A stretch of 64,000 bases of DNA from Xiphophorus maculatus (GCF_002775205.1 NC_036447.1:22364501-22428500); one strand, 5' to 3'. Positions 23,301-35,099 are shown, counted from the stretch's first letter. Notes: generated by a model from the sequence alone, not told the origin. Numbers and translations: made by a program.

Positions 23301-25974
23301 ATGGCTGAAGGTACGAGAATAAACCTCATATTCTGTTTGAGTCACCGTTATGGAGCTTTTGACCAGTATCAGAGGGTGGTGTTACACTGGGAGAAAGAAA
23401 GCTCAAGTGGATTACAGAAAGAAATGTGTTGCTTCATTACAATGGTTGCTTAACTAACGATTTATTTGTTTTTATCTCTACGGCCATTTTTCCTAGAAAT
23501 ACAACTCAGAGAGAAGAAGCCGAGAAGTTTGCCTCGGTCTGATGGGTGTGGTCTCTATAACTTTGACGGTATGCTCCCTCAAACTTTACTTTCTGAGAAA
23601 TCTTGTTAAATCCTAGTAATTACACATATATGGATTAAAGTCCAATTTTTAAGTGTTTCTTATGATTGCTAATGCACTTTTTCAGCTTTGACCTGTTGTG
23701 TTTCTACTGACATGTTGTGAGAAATTCCTTTTTTCTGATGTTTGCTCTCCAGTAATACACAAAAATAAGTGTTTACTGCTGTAATTCGATAGATTTTACA
23801 TGAAGCAGCTGAGATTTGGTGTTTTCATATAAATTGAAATGACTTTTTCTTTGAGTATAGATAATGAACAAAAATGTATGAATGTCTTTTTTTTTAATTT
23901 ATCAGAAATGTTCTTGTACTTTTTGCTTCTACACTTAAGTCAAGGAATATAAATCTAAAACAGTCATTTGGATACATTTCTAGTTGTAATATTTTAAAAT
24001 GACATAAAAATTAAATTAAGCTTAAGTTAAAAACACATATGTTGAAAAAATAATTTAAAGTAGGTAATATGCAATTCAGAAAAATTAAAAACAATATTTC
24101 TGCATGGATTATTTGTTTATGTCTTATATATTTTGTATTGTGCCAGTGTTGTCTTCCACAATTGACAACAAGCAGCAGCAGTTTTACCAACAACTGTAAA
24201 CAAAGCCTTAAGCTTTGTTTTAAACTTGTACTCAATTATGACAGTATAAAAAATGAGCAATTGAAAATTAGTAGGATGAGCCATTAAAAAGCAAACATAT
24301 AAGAAGGATTTCACTTTTGAAAACTTAATCCAGTAGTAGAAACTATGCACATACATTTGGTGCCTAACTTTACTAACAGAAACTAAAATAATTTAATGAA
24401 ATAAAAATAATTTGAGTAAAACTTGCAACTCAAGTCAAAGTCTACTTCATGTGTGTCCCTTTGTCATTTCCCGTTTCCTGCAACCGGTGATGTCAAAAGG
24501 TCAGGGAGCTTTGAGGATACAAAATAACAACCAAGAACAAAGGCGTTTGAAGACGTGAAACAAAAACACTCAAAAGATAGAAATTAACGTTAAAACTATG
24601 AAAACAGTCAGAGAAAATTTTAAGAACAATAAAATCTGACCTTCTCCAACAAATACATTGGTCCAAGTCCATTAACTTTCAAATGTTAGAAGCATCATTT
24701 TAATATCTGTCCTTACTACTTCTATTGGAGGCCAGTTTACCAAAATCCAAATGCTCTATGTGTCAGGCTGGCATTAGGTCTGTGTTATGTTTGCTTTCTT
24801 GTGCTTTGTGTCCTTGCTTTGGCTGGCATGTGTCAATTTGCTTTCAGCGTGAAAACGTGCATCAATATATAATTGTGCAGCCTTGTAAGAAATCCAGTGT
24901 TCAGCTCCTTAGCTTCTGCTATTGGCAAAAAAAAGAGTTTACTCTATTGATGTTCTACTGAAATAGCACAAAACTACCATCCTCACTTCAGCCATTTGAC
25001 ATGCTTTTTGTGTGAAGTATTAACGTTGCTTTTAATCCACAGCTTTGGATTTGTCTGGAGGGTTAAGGATCGTCCTGGTTGGAAAGACTGGATCAGGGAA
25101 GAGTGCCACGGGAAACACTATCCTCGGCAGAGCTGTCTTCAAAGAAGATCCGAGCCCGGTGTCGGTGACCAAGCACTGTGAGACACAGAGCGGAGAGGTG
25201 GACGGGATCGCAGTCCAAGTAATCGACACTCCGGGCCTGTTTGACACAGGAATCACAGAGGAGGAACTGAAGTCCAGGATAGAAGAGTGTGTCAAGATGT
25301 CGGTTCCTGGACCTCACGCTTTCCTTCTGGTGATCAGGCTTGGAGTCAGGTTCACCGAGGAGGAGAGGAATGCCGTGAAGTGGATCCAGGAAAACTTCGG
25401 CGACGACGCCTCCATGTACACCATCATGCTGTTTACGTGCAAGGATCAAGGCAAAGCAGACAATGCCCTGAAGGAGTGCAAGGAGCTCCGGAGACTTTCG
25501 ATCACGTTCGGGCGCAGGTACCACGCCTTCAACAACAACGACGCAGACGACCGCGTGCAGGTCACAGAGCTCATCAACATGATCAAGGAAATGGTACAAG
25601 ACAACGGAGGGAAGCACTACACAAACGAGATGTATGAGAAAGCCCAGAGGAAGCTAAGAGAGGAGGAGGAGCGCAAGAGGCAGGAAGAGGAGGAGAAGAA
25701 GGAGGAAGAGAGGAAGGTTTGGGACGAGGAGAGGGAGAAGCAGCAAAAAGAACGAGAGAAGAAGAAACAGGTTCGGAGGAAGAACATCCGCGTGGCCTCG
25801 GCTGCTGCGGTTGTGTTGGTGTTAGCCGGCGTTGTCATAGCGGTGGGGGCAAACACCACCGTGGCGCTGGCTCTGGGGGCTCCGACGCTCGTCCTGGGGG
25901 TTTTATGTGGTTTAGCTGCCATTTGGGTTTGGAAAGGAATAAAATGTAAAGCTAAAAAAAACAGTCCGGTGTAA
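23301..25974 (+). CDS. GIMAP/AIG1-type GTPase B, C-terminally membrane-anchored
   Basis: Three exons, 23301-23310, 23497-23568 and 25043-25974, join in phase to 337 residues starting MAEEIQLREKKPRSLPRSDG. The AIG1 domain has G1 GKTGSGKS (41-48), VIDTPGLFDTG as G3, [20 protein letters not shown] as the conserved box, FTCKDQG near G4, and KHYTNEMYEKAQRKLREEEE. A Glu/Lys/Arg coiled coil (about 230-277) precedes two hydrophobic segments (VVLVLAGVVIAVGA and VLGVLCGLAAIWVW) and a basic tail, which suggests a C-terminal membrane anchor as in several GIMAPs. Poly(A) signal at 26012. The last exon is GC-rich compared with its flanks. It runs in the same direction as GIMAP A and converges with GIMAP C. 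Confidence 0.9.
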
Positions 25975-26158
25975 TTAACACAAAATCATGTCCGTCGGTA
26001 GTAATATTACAAATAAAGTTCGGATGAATATCTTCCACAAGATTAGCTAATATTGGTATGTATGTCAAAACGTTTTCTGGGTTTCAGAAAATGTTTCTCA
26101 AATGAACAAAGTAAAGCTTGACTGGAAAATGAATTTAAATTAGAAATGTTATTTAGGT

Positions 26159-26491
26159 CAGAGGTGTCACACTCAATTTTCTCAAAGGGCCAATTGTGTC
26201 AGAATGTAATGAAAAAATAAAACAAAAAACTACCCACTAATAACCTGTTAAAATATCAATAAATAGCTGTCTTTGATGAGTACTTCTTCAAATTAAATTA
26301 CATTTTTTCACATTGATGTAATTTGGCGGTATACAGATAAAACCGTTTTGATTTGATTGATAGAGTAATATTTTAGCACACAACTGTTATCTTGAAGGCT
26401 CTAATTATGTGGCCCTCTTTAGAGTCTAGAGGGCCACATAAATAGTTACGGCGGGCCAGATGTGGCCCACCAGCCTTGAGTTTGACATGTG
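26159..26491. mobile_element. hAT-like MITE
   Basis: Ends CAGAGGTGTCACACTCAA and the complement of CTTGAGTTTGACATGTG are typical of hAT short elements, with GGCC-rich inner ends. Flanks ATTTAGGT and ATTTAAAT match at 6 of 8 positions. Located between the convergent GIMAP B and GIMAP C. Confidence 0.65.
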
Positions 26492-26499
26492 ATTTAAAT

Positions 26500-27935
26500 G
26501 ATCAGGAAGGCAGTATTTTTCAGCAAAACTGTCATTTAATTTAACTATTAAATTCACTTTTACACTTTTTACCGAACTTCTTCAGCTTACAGCCCTGAAC
26601 TGACCCACAACTGGATCACATTTGACCTTATCTGCAGGTCTTGGCAGCAAAGTTGTACCGAAATTATCTGTGTTACTGATGGACCATACATAATACTGTT
26701 CTTTAAAGAAACTGAAAATCAAATACATTTTGTCCTTTGATGCAGTATGGCTTATAAAGTTACAAAACTTTAGATTAAATCAGAACTAGCAGAACTATAT
26801 GACAATTAAACAGTGATATGACCTGCAAGCTCTTTGTTTGTCTGAATTGTTTTCTCTTTTTCATTTGACTTATACAAATCACATTATTGATTCTTAATTT
26901 TATACTTGCATACTTTTTGTTTTTACCAACCGATTTTCTGTGCAGGTGATCTGTTGCTCCTTATTTAAACTATGACCTGCTGCTGTTTCCTGCGCTGTAT
27001 TATTAGCAACTTACAAGCGCAAAGGAAACGTGAAACAATGAAGGGAAAATCCTCTTACTTGTAACTTTATTTGTGGACAGACAAGGTTGTCACCTGGCCT
27101 AACTGGAAACATGACATTTTCCTGGCTACTGATAATTAGCCATGGACAAAATATAAAGTTTGCCTCTGTCAGGAAAATGTGTTAATTCTGTGATGTGACA
27201 AGTTTTGCAACATTCCTGAGACACCACACCTATCTGAGGAGAATTTGTTTTTGTCCTAAAGTCAATCATTTGAATTTCTCTCTTAGACCACAACCCACTT
27301 CCTCCATTATTATTATTATTATAGTCACAGTTCTGATTACAGACGCTCTCAGTGAGTGCCAGCTGGAGACATCCTGGAAGGAAACTTAAAAAAAAATAAC
27401 TTGCCTGATTTTAATGAATGTTTGGAAATAGATCTGGACTATGCAGTAGTATTCTATAAATATGAAAGTCAAAGGTGTTTAGTCCTTTTATTTAAAAAAA
27501 ACTAAATTTGAAAAGGAGTCGATTTTCTCCTTTATGAACATTTTGCATTAAGAACAAAATGCACATATTCTTTTTCATGTTAAATTGGATTATTCTACAA
27601 AAATATTAAAAAAGGGGGGGGGGCATCATCATAAAAACATCCATTTATGTATTTTTTATTTTCAAATAAAACAGAAATATAAAGTAATGCTTACCACACA
27701 TAATTGATACATTATTACAGTGATTAGATAGGTGTATTGTCCATCACTATCGAGATGGAGGTATGTCTTCATTATCTGGCATAAATCACAACATTTAAAA
27801 ATTAGAATCATATAGATAACAAACATATTGAAAGCAAAATTGAAATTAAAATATTCCCAATTCGTTACTAAAGAGCATGCATAAGTGTAAAAGCACTACA
27901 TGTATGACTACAGTCCAGTCACTTTCTGGATAACC
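26500..27935. other. Intergenic region between GIMAP B and GIMAP C
   Basis: No exon recognised. Short TTA run at about 27306-27322 and a G run at 27616. A minus-strand AATAAA at about 27655-27660 is a plausible poly(A) signal for GIMAP C. GGAAACGTGAAAC at about 27023 resembles an IRF half-site pair but with the wrong spacing. Confidence 0.4.
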
Positions 27936-28899
27936 TTATTTATTGCCTGTTCCAGATCTGATTAACCATCCAACACCTTTCACGATCGCTGCACCTCCAA
28001 GAGCCAACATTTGTGGTATAGATGAAGCTGCGACTTCCTCTGCCACTATAGCACCACCGATAGCAGGCGCAGCTGCGCTTGCCGCTGCGCCTGCTGCTGC
28101 ACACAGTAAATAATTTCCTGCAGTCCCCACAGAGGACCTGGCCTGGTGCCACCATAGTTTATTCTGGGCCTGTTTGTAAATCTCGCTGGTGTAATGACCT
28201 CCGTTCAACTGGACCGTACTGTCTATTTTCTCGAACAGATCAGCCACCTGAGTGCGATTTCCTTTGCACGTGTTGTCAAACACAACATATCCAGCTTTAC
28301 ACTCACTGGTCAGCTTCCTCATCTCAGGGCTTTTGTGCAAATAGTTCTCGATTGTGTCTTTGAGCTGATCCCCCCCGGTGAAAACAACGATTGTGTACTT
28401 CGAGACTTCCTCGCCGAAGTTGTCCGTGATCCAGTTGATGGCATTTTTCTCCTCCATTGTGAAGCGTGCAGAGAGACTGATGACTAGCAGGAATATATGT
28501 GGTCCAGGGAGAGACAGCATGATGCAGTTCTCTATTTCACTCTTCAGTTTTTTCTCTGTTGTATTCGATGTGTCAAACACACCAGGAGTGTCAATGATAG
28601 TCACTGTTCGCTCATCCAGATGGATGGTTTCTTTTTGGCATACTTTAGTCACGGAGGAAGGAGACATCTCTGCAATGAAGGCGTCCCTTTTCAGGATGGT
28701 GTTCCCTGTTGCACTTTTACCAGATCCGGTTTTTCCCAGGAGGACGATTCTCAGGTCTTTGACGGGACAAAACAAAATGTGTTGAGACATGAAAAGTCAA
28801 CGTCTGACTTAGAGTGAGGTCACGATATTTTTTACTGAGCATGAATAAGCCACCTGTTTAAAAGAAGAAATACCAACCTTTAGCTGAGGTTGAATTCAT
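27936..28899 (-). CDS. GIMAP/AIG1-type GTPase C, small-residue hydrophobic tail
   Basis: Preferred model: exon 1 28899-28878 (MNSTSAK) and exon 2 28756-27936, joined in phase 1, giving 280 residues beginning MNSTSAKDLRIVLLGKTG. A single-exon alternative starts at 28790 (MSQHILFCPVK) in the same frame. The AIG1 domain has G1 GKTGSGKS (15-22), IIDTPGVFDTS as G3, LSLPGPHIFLLVISLSARFT as the conserved box, FTGGDQ as G4, and GHYTSEIYKQAQNKL. Unlike A and B it lacks the charged coiled coil. It ends in an Ala/Gly-rich hydrophobic stretch (LLCAAAGAAASAAAPAIGG, then EEVAASSIPQMLALGGAAI), probably membrane-inserting. IRF/ISRE-like sites lie 130-190 bases upstream of the ATG. Confidence 0.88.
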
Positions 28900-29030
28900 C
28901 TTCTGCAGAAGGCAAAACTAAAATAAGAAAAACGAATCTGGACCAAATCTGACTTAAAACAACAAAAAAATGGCTCTGCCCGTGGCTCTAACTTCCTGCA
29001 GTTCCTGCTGTCTGACTTTCTGCAGCACTT

Positions 29031-29090
29031 CTGGTGAAATGAAACTGTTTCTGTGCGCCACACGTGACCCGTTTCATGAAAAACGAAACT
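29031..29090 (-). promoter_or_regulatory. IRF/ISRE-like sites upstream of GIMAP C
   Basis: Minus-strand AGTTTCGTTTTT (29090-29079) matches the ISRE AGTTTCNNTTTC at 11 of 12 positions. A second pair, AGTTTCATTTC (about 29046-29036), has one-base spacing. Both lie within 200 bases of the GIMAP C start. Confidence 0.4.
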
Positions 29091-29159
29091 AACAGAACAG
29101 CTGAAAACAATAAAGGGTTCCCAGGCCAAATAAAAAGAGCAGTTGCTCAAACCTCTCCT

Positions 29160-30220
29160 TAATCTGTCATTTTCACTCGTAATCAGTGCTGAAATGCCAC
29201 CTCAGCTCACAGAGGGTAGACACACAATAAATACAGTTGTTGTAGAATGTGACTAAATTAGACAAAATTGTATTTTACAATTACGATTTACACATACATA
29301 CATAATATGTATTTTAGTAGTTGAAAATGTAAAAATTGGAGTGACAACTCAAAACAAATCTTATGATCTTTGGTTTGTTAATAATCCAGGAAATATAATA
29401 AAACATTTGATGAAGAAATATTTGACCATCCATGCAGTGCATACATACTTTGTTAGACCTTCATTACCTTTGAATCCAGAGTCCAATGAGGTTAAGAATG
29501 AAGTTGCCTTATAAAAACCTTCTTGGAAAGGTGCAGCTTTCATATTATGCTTTAGAGTTCAGCAACTTTAACATTTATTAGTTTCTGGTCATTAATCCTT
29601 ATGCAATCTGAGCACCAAATCAGCATTTTCACATCATGAGCATAGACATGAGCACAGAATACAAAAAAATTATATGCCTCTGATTTGTTTGTATCTTTGC
29701 TTTATCTACCAAGTCAGCTAGTGTGGCTTTATTAGGTACAAAACAATCCCCAAGGTGAAAGTAAATCAGTATGTATGTTGTAATCATGTGAGCGGTTACA
29801 GATAACTTGGTGCTGTTGTACAGGGAAAAGGGAGTTGTACTTTATAGTATCAATATCAAGGACACCAGAGTAATCTGTTGTCCTCTGTTCATGATCATGC
29901 AGCCTGGTCATGTTTGCTTTAGTTTCCGTCTGATCTATAAACCTCCCACCTTCAAACATGCATTATGATCCTTTATTTACATGATCTAGTCAAGATCATC
30001 AACAAGACTCTGATTTTGTTGAAATACCATTTTTTCCAACAAATGTTTTTCTTTCCTTAAAACACTGTGAGCTTTAATGACAACACAATTAAAAAGTAAT
30101 TAGATTTTGAATTGGAAAGAAATGCTATTTTGGAAAATGGAACCTTTTTATTCTTCACACCAAAACAGGCCTTTAAGAAAGGGAGGGGAAGGGATCAACA
30201 AAATGATGGGGGAATCATTT
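29160..30220. other. Intergenic region, nothing recognised
   Basis: AT-rich DNA between GIMAP C and the palindromic element. No exon or transposon terminus recognised. Confidence 0.4.
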
Positions 30221-30395
30221 GTACGGAAGAGGATTAGGGCCACCGAAAAAAAAAAGAATTCTGAGATTAAAGTCAGAATTCTGAGATTAAAGTCAGAAAG
30301 TCAGAATTCTGAGATTAAAGTCAGAAAGTCAGAATTCTGAGATTAAAGTCAGAATTCTTTTTTTTTTTTCCGGTGGCCCTAATCCTCTTCTGTAC
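30221..30395. mobile_element. Palindromic element with internal tandem repeats
   Basis: Inverted ends GAGGATTAGGGCCACCG and GGTGGCCCTAATCCTC flank A and T runs and four copies of AGAATTCTGAGATTAAAGTC. Compact non-autonomous element. Confidence 0.7.
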
Positions 30396-30401
30396 GATAG
30401 A

Positions 30402-30437
30402 GGTGGCGATAGAGGTGGCAACGCCTCTATCGCCACC
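30402..30437. repeat. Perfect hairpin next to the palindromic element
   Basis: Arms GGTGGCGATAGAGG (30402-30415) and CCTCTATCGCCACC (30424-30437) with an 8-base loop. It could mark the true outer end of the element at 30221. Confidence 0.8.
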
Positions 30438-30493
30438 AAGTGGCAACAATGATGTGTACAGTATTTACCTAAAATAAATCAAACTTCCATTTA

Positions 30494-30702
30494 CAGTGCA
30501 TCGCAACAGTATCCATAGCTGTTGAGCTTTCTCATATTTTACATTTTCTTTACATTTTTACATTTTATATTTTCTAACTACAACAATGCACTACTTTGTA
30601 TTGATCTACCACTTAAATCCCATTATAGCATTTGAAAATTGCAATTTTCAAGTGATAAAATGTAGAAAAGTACAGAGGCACAAACGTCTTTGTAAGGCAC
30701 TA
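30494..30702. mobile_element. Decayed Tc1-like MITE
   Basis: Left end ACAGTGCATCGCAACAGTAT and right end GTCTTTGTAAGGCACTA resemble the fish family that starts CAGTGCCTTGCAAAAGTATT. The interior contains CTTTGTATTGATCTACCACTT as expected for that family. No coding capacity. Confidence 0.5.
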
Positions 30703-30942
30703 TTTAGATGATAAAATATTAAACAACAAAAACATTTTGATCTACTAACTGGGACCAGTGATGTCCAACAGCTTCTAAATGACCCCGATCTTTCCCCCTT
30801 TTATGGCCCACTCCAAGTTTATGTGATGACAACATGGCCGCTGCCAGCTGGAACTTCAACAAAGTGTCCTAGTGTCCTTCTGTCATGGAATGGCTTTCAT
30901 TTTTTTTGTCTAACTAACTATCTGTGTGCTGTTTTCTGTGCG

Positions 30943-31123
30943 AATATATTTAGTATGCAGTATTACGCTGCTGGCCTCCCACTCCACCCTGTGTGAGCTG
31001 CAGTGAGACAAGCTGCCCTGTCAAAACAGAGGCACTGCTTCGGACATCTGTTGTTCTGTGGAGGGACTGTGGATGTGGAAGCGCACAGAGGATCATCGAG
31101 ACGCCTGTGGACCTCTGACTAAA
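30943..31123 (+). promoter_or_regulatory. Presumed promoter and non-coding first exon of the claudin gene
   Basis: A TATA-like stretch (ATATATTTA, about 30943) precedes a GC-richer segment ending at a strong donor, GTAAGT at 31124. The matching acceptor TCCATAG lies at 31647, which would put the claudin ATG in exon 2. Confidence 0.45.
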
Positions 31124-31412
31124 GTAAGTTTGACCAACATAAGTCACTTTATATGGAATCCCAGAGCTGACGTTTTCAGCATGTACTTTTTCCCAATGGT
31201 TTTGTCATCTTAATCTTAACAAATCAAATATTTTCTTGAAATCACGAGATGCAACGGTATGCATTTCAAGAATGGAGTCGGGTTTAACACACACACACAC
31301 CAATCATCACACATCTATCATCTCATGATCTCAAGAAAAACGCGTCTTGAGAAAACCGTTGGGAAATTAACTTATCTCAAGAAACCCATCTGGGAAAATA
31401 TATGCAGAAAAC

Positions 31413-31606
31413 CAATGTTTCTCACTTCCGTTCCTCAGGGAACACTGCCATGCATGTTTTTGGTGTTTCCCTTCTAACAGGCTTCTGCAGCACTTGATGG
31501 CATGCAAAGGAGGTCATGCAATCATTTGAATCGAGTATTCTGGACACCTGATTTCTCTAAAACATGCAATGCAGTGGTCGCTGAGGACTGGAATTGAGAA
31601 ACACTG
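31413..31606. mobile_element. hAT-like MITE in the claudin 5' UTR intron
   Basis: Inverted ends CAATGTTTCTCACTTCC and the complement of GGACTGGAATTGAGAAACAC, with inner CATGCATG motifs. Same family as 49508-49700. No clear target duplication. Confidence 0.6.
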
Positions 31607-31789
31607 CCATAAAGTGTGCTTTCTAAAAGACTATTTCTTCTCCATAGTTGGATAGGTGCTGAAGATCTCACTGATTGACCAAGAATTAAGTGGATAAAGG
31701 CTCCTAATCTAAATAGTTATTAGTTAGAGCTACAGGGTTGGAGTCAAGAGGTTCTTCACTTATTGACGGAGGCGGTTTCCGGATCAACC

Positions 31790-32458
31790 ATGGCATCAAC
31801 CGGTCTCCAGGTGCTGGGTTTGGTGCTGGCCCTACTAGGTTGGGTATGTGGGGCTTTGGTGTGTGCAGCTCCGCTGTGGCGCATATCAGCCTTCGTGGGG
31901 GGAGAGCTAGTGATTGCCCAGGTGTTGTGGGAGGGTTTGTGGATGAACTGCCTGTCTCAGACCACCGGCCACATCCAGTGCAAGGCCTATGACTCCACCT
32001 TGGCCCTCCCTACGTCAGCCCAGGCAGCTCGAGCGCTGACGGTTCTTTCCCTGCTTCTCAGCGTTCTGGCGGTCATGCTCGGTGTTGCTGGGGCCAAGTG
32101 TACCCACTGCATGGGCGACAGCAACCAGGCCTCCAAAGCCCGGCTGGCCAGGATAGCAGGGGTGCTCCTCATCGTGGCTGGTCTCAGCTACTTGACGCCC
32201 ATCTGTTGGACTGCCTATGGCACGATTAGAGACTTTTATGATCCAAATGTTGCAGCGCCTTTAAAGAGAGAACTGGGGCCTGCGTTGTACCTGGGCTGGG
32301 GGGCCAGTGTGCTCCTCCTGCTGGGGGGAGCTCTGCTTCACGTCGGCTCCTCTGCGCCTGGAGGAAGAGCGCTGCCCGTATCTGGAGCCAGAGCAAAGCC
32401 CAGCCCATCCATGGGGGCAGCAGGAGAAGTGAAGCAGCAGGAAAAGTCATTTGTATGA
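31790..32458 (+). CDS. Claudin (claudin-3/4/5-like) tight-junction protein
   Basis: Single coding exon, 222 residues, ATG in a good context (AACCATGG). It has four membrane segments (about 8-28, 82-102, 118-138 and 160-183). The first extracellular loop carries the claudin signature W30, GLW 49-51, C54 and C64. Other family features are QAARALTV at the second membrane segment, the FYDP motif of the second loop, and a C-terminal PDZ-type ligand ending KSFV. Claudins form the paracellular seal or pore between epithelial cells. The tail is rich in Ala, Gly, Ser and Pro and lacks the usual YV ending, having FV instead. Subtype cannot be fixed by eye, since fish have many lineage-specific claudins. 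Candidate poly(A) signals at about 33346 and 33461. Confidence 0.9.
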   Translation: MASTGLQVLGLVLALLGWVCGALVCAAPLWRISAFVGGELVIAQVLWEGLWMNCLSQTTGHIQCKAYDSTLALPTSAQAARALTVLSLLLSVLAVMLGVAGAKCTHCMGDSNQASKARLARIAGVLLIVAGLSYLTPICWTAYGTIRDFYDPNVAAPLKRELGPALYLGWGASVLLLLGGALLHVGSSAPGGRALPVSGARAKPSPSMGAAGEVKQQEKSFV

Positions 32459-34380
32459 GATCACTTTGTTGGACGTCTAAACACCTTACAATTACATGCT
32501 TTAAAAATGACATCTATATAAGTATTATTTGATTAGTTGGATTTCTTCCAAAGAGGGGCTGATTTCATGTCCTGTTCTACCTGCAGCCAAAGAAGGGGCT
32601 TCTTAGCAGTACTAAAGCTTTAGAGTTATGTCTTACTTACACTGTTGCCTAGGATGAAGATGTATGCTAATTAGATTGTAATCTACAATTCAGCTCAAAA
32701 GTATTCATACTCCTGGCAGATTTAGGATTTGAAGTAATATTAATGTTTTGTTGTGACCCAACCCGTCCCATCCTAAAAATTAGGGTGATGGCTATGAGGC
32801 CTTCCAACATTAAAAACTTGGAAACATGCACTATTATTTTGAACACACAATTTTTTATTTAAATGTAAATAAAAACTTTTGTTTTCCAATTCATATTTCT
32901 TTTGTATTTTTATATTTTCAGAGAACCCTCATTTCCTATTAAAAAACAACAACAACTACTTACTTGAATGGAAATTATTTTAAATTTAAATTTTGATAAA
33001 GTATAAAAAATTTTTTGGGATGCCTGCATATTTCATTTTAGAAATATTAATGCACATAAAGAAGGTTTTCTAACTTTAAGGGCTTTGTGTTGGAGTAGGA
33101 GTTGAAATGAACCGTGGGAGGATTTTAAATGTTTTAATGGTCACTAACGTGCGTGGCTCACATTTCTCAGATTCCCCTCTGCCTCTGCCTGTGTGTGTGC
33201 GTGTGCATGTGTGTGTGTGTGTGGGTGGTGTACTAAAGACCAGTGTGCATTGTACATTAGTTTACACTGGTGTTTTTGCTGAAAGTATGTGTGAGTATTT
33301 ACTTTTTTCTTTATCACCTTATCTTTGTAATATGCCTTTATTCTTAATAAAAACAATATTCTTTCTTCAACGGCCGCTGTTCCTCTCTGTTTATGAAAAG
33401 CATTAAGCTGAAATATTTCTTGATGATTTTTTATTTTATTTTGACCAGGTTTATTCTCACAATAAAGCAAATAAAAACATGTTTTTGTATTCTTTGACTT
33501 TCATATATTAAAGTAATTAGTATCCCAGATAAATTTTGTTTTTCTTGATTTCATAACTAAGAAATTGGAGAGTGATTACCTGATTTTGAGATGTACAGAA
33601 TAAGTCATGGTGCTTCATCTAGCAAATACCTTAATACCTTAAGTACCGTAAGTTTAAAGTGCACAGTAAGGGAAGGGAAGGTCATTTTCTTTATGTAACA
33701 CATTTTCAGCAACAAGGTCATACAAAGTGCTTGTATTGTGCAGGAATAGTGTGCTGTAATGTATTTAAAATCTTGAAGTGTTTCTCTTTTCTTTTTTGGT
33801 AAAATATTTGACATATTGAGTGTTTGCAGCTTAATGTAAATTTTCAGAATAATCCATAGTTTTCTTTATCATTTTAAAACAACACAGAGTGCAGCGTGCA
33901 GTTATAGAAATAACTGCACGCTGGAAAGCTGGAATTCATGTATTTTGTTAAAAGCCTCACATTATTAATACCTTTATGTCCATGATGAGTAAAATGTCTG
34001 GAATCTCAGGCGCAAACACGAATGTTTGGTACTTCTTTTCATGATCATGTATGTAATTCAAAAGTTGAACAGCATCACTTTTACTTTTAGCTCAAAATGA
34101 CCAAATACATATAATAATAATGCTGTGCATTTTCTGACCCAAAGTAAAAACAGAAGTAAGGTACTACAGGTCTCATGCAGCAATAACACTTACACAATGC
34201 AGTTTACATAATTTGTGTGACATCTTTGTCGGTTGCTTCAAAGTAATTCCCCTTACATGTGCAAAATGACTTAAGTATCTATGTGAAATACATTTAATTA
34301 CTATTAAAGCATGTTAACAGAGTTAGCTCTAAAAGATCACAATTTCCGAATTTGAACTATGATCAGTTGTGATGATAGAC
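32459..34380. other. Claudin 3' flank and intergenic region
   Basis: A short Tc1-like end relic lies at about 32695-32760 (CAGCTCAAAAGTATTCATAC) and a TG run at about 33192-33222. The segment 33690-33740 matches a dispersed fish repeat (CATTTTCAGCAACAAGG). No exon recognised. Confidence 0.4.
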
Positions 34381-34385
34381 AGACT

Positions 34386-34399
34386 CCACTAGGGGGCAG
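34386..34399 (+). promoter_or_regulatory. CTCF-like motif
   Basis: CCACTAGGGGGCAG is a full match to the CTCF core CCASYAGRKGGCRS. It lies about 185 bases left of the SAM-gene element. Confidence 0.45.
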
Positions 34400-34772
34400 C
34401 AGACATTAACGATCTGTCAATGAGTCAAATCTAGAGCGTTATATTCAGGACGCTTATTCTTTTTAAAAGAATAAGTTTAGTTAAAATTATATTCTATCTA
34501 AACTTTACACAAGACTGGATAACTTTATTGTGAGATTTAGCTTCTTTTTTAAATTATTGTTGTTCATCCATTTGCTCTACTACACAGTAAAAAATGCTGG
34601 GTTATTTTCATAACCCAACTTCTGGGTAAGAGATGCTGGGTCATATGTTGGGTTACTTTGACCCAATATTGGTTCAAAAGTAGTGACCCAGCGGTTGGGT
34701 TGACTTTTTTTTTGTTTTAATGAACTCCACTTAACTGATTCTGTTAGGTTTCAGGTTCAGTTGACTCAACAC

Positions 34773-34823
34773 TTTACCCAATTGGTTGGGTCAAATACAG
34801 TTTGACCCAACCAATTGGGTAAA
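34773..34823. repeat. Perfect 23-base hairpin in the left subterminal region
   Basis: Arms at 34773-34795 and 34801-34823, each containing ACCCAATTGGTTGGGTCA or its complement, around a TACAG loop. Built from the same ACCCAA motifs as the rest of the element end. Confidence 0.9.
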
Positions 34824-35099
34824 AATCCATTGCCCTCTTCACAAACCTCCATTTTCAACTGGACTGCGACCTGATCAGACAACACTGGATTTCTCAATTC
34901 AAATAAAACATGGTAAGTTACAATATCATGGCATAATACTTTTAAAGTTTATAGGGTTATTGTATTCTTCATATACTACAGATTTTTTAAATTAAATTTA
35001 TGTAACTTTAATTTAATTATTTGATTTAACCTATCATCTTCGTTGATAGGGTAATGTTTTTGAAATAATTCATTTAATTCAAAGATAATTTATCCAATT

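Noticed and set aside
25093-25617. 174-residue antisense frame over GIMAP B
   Set aside because: Shadow of the GC-rich GIMAP coding exon.
30236-30360. CRISPR-like array
   Set aside because: Four contiguous repeats without unique spacers, inside a palindromic eukaryotic repeat.
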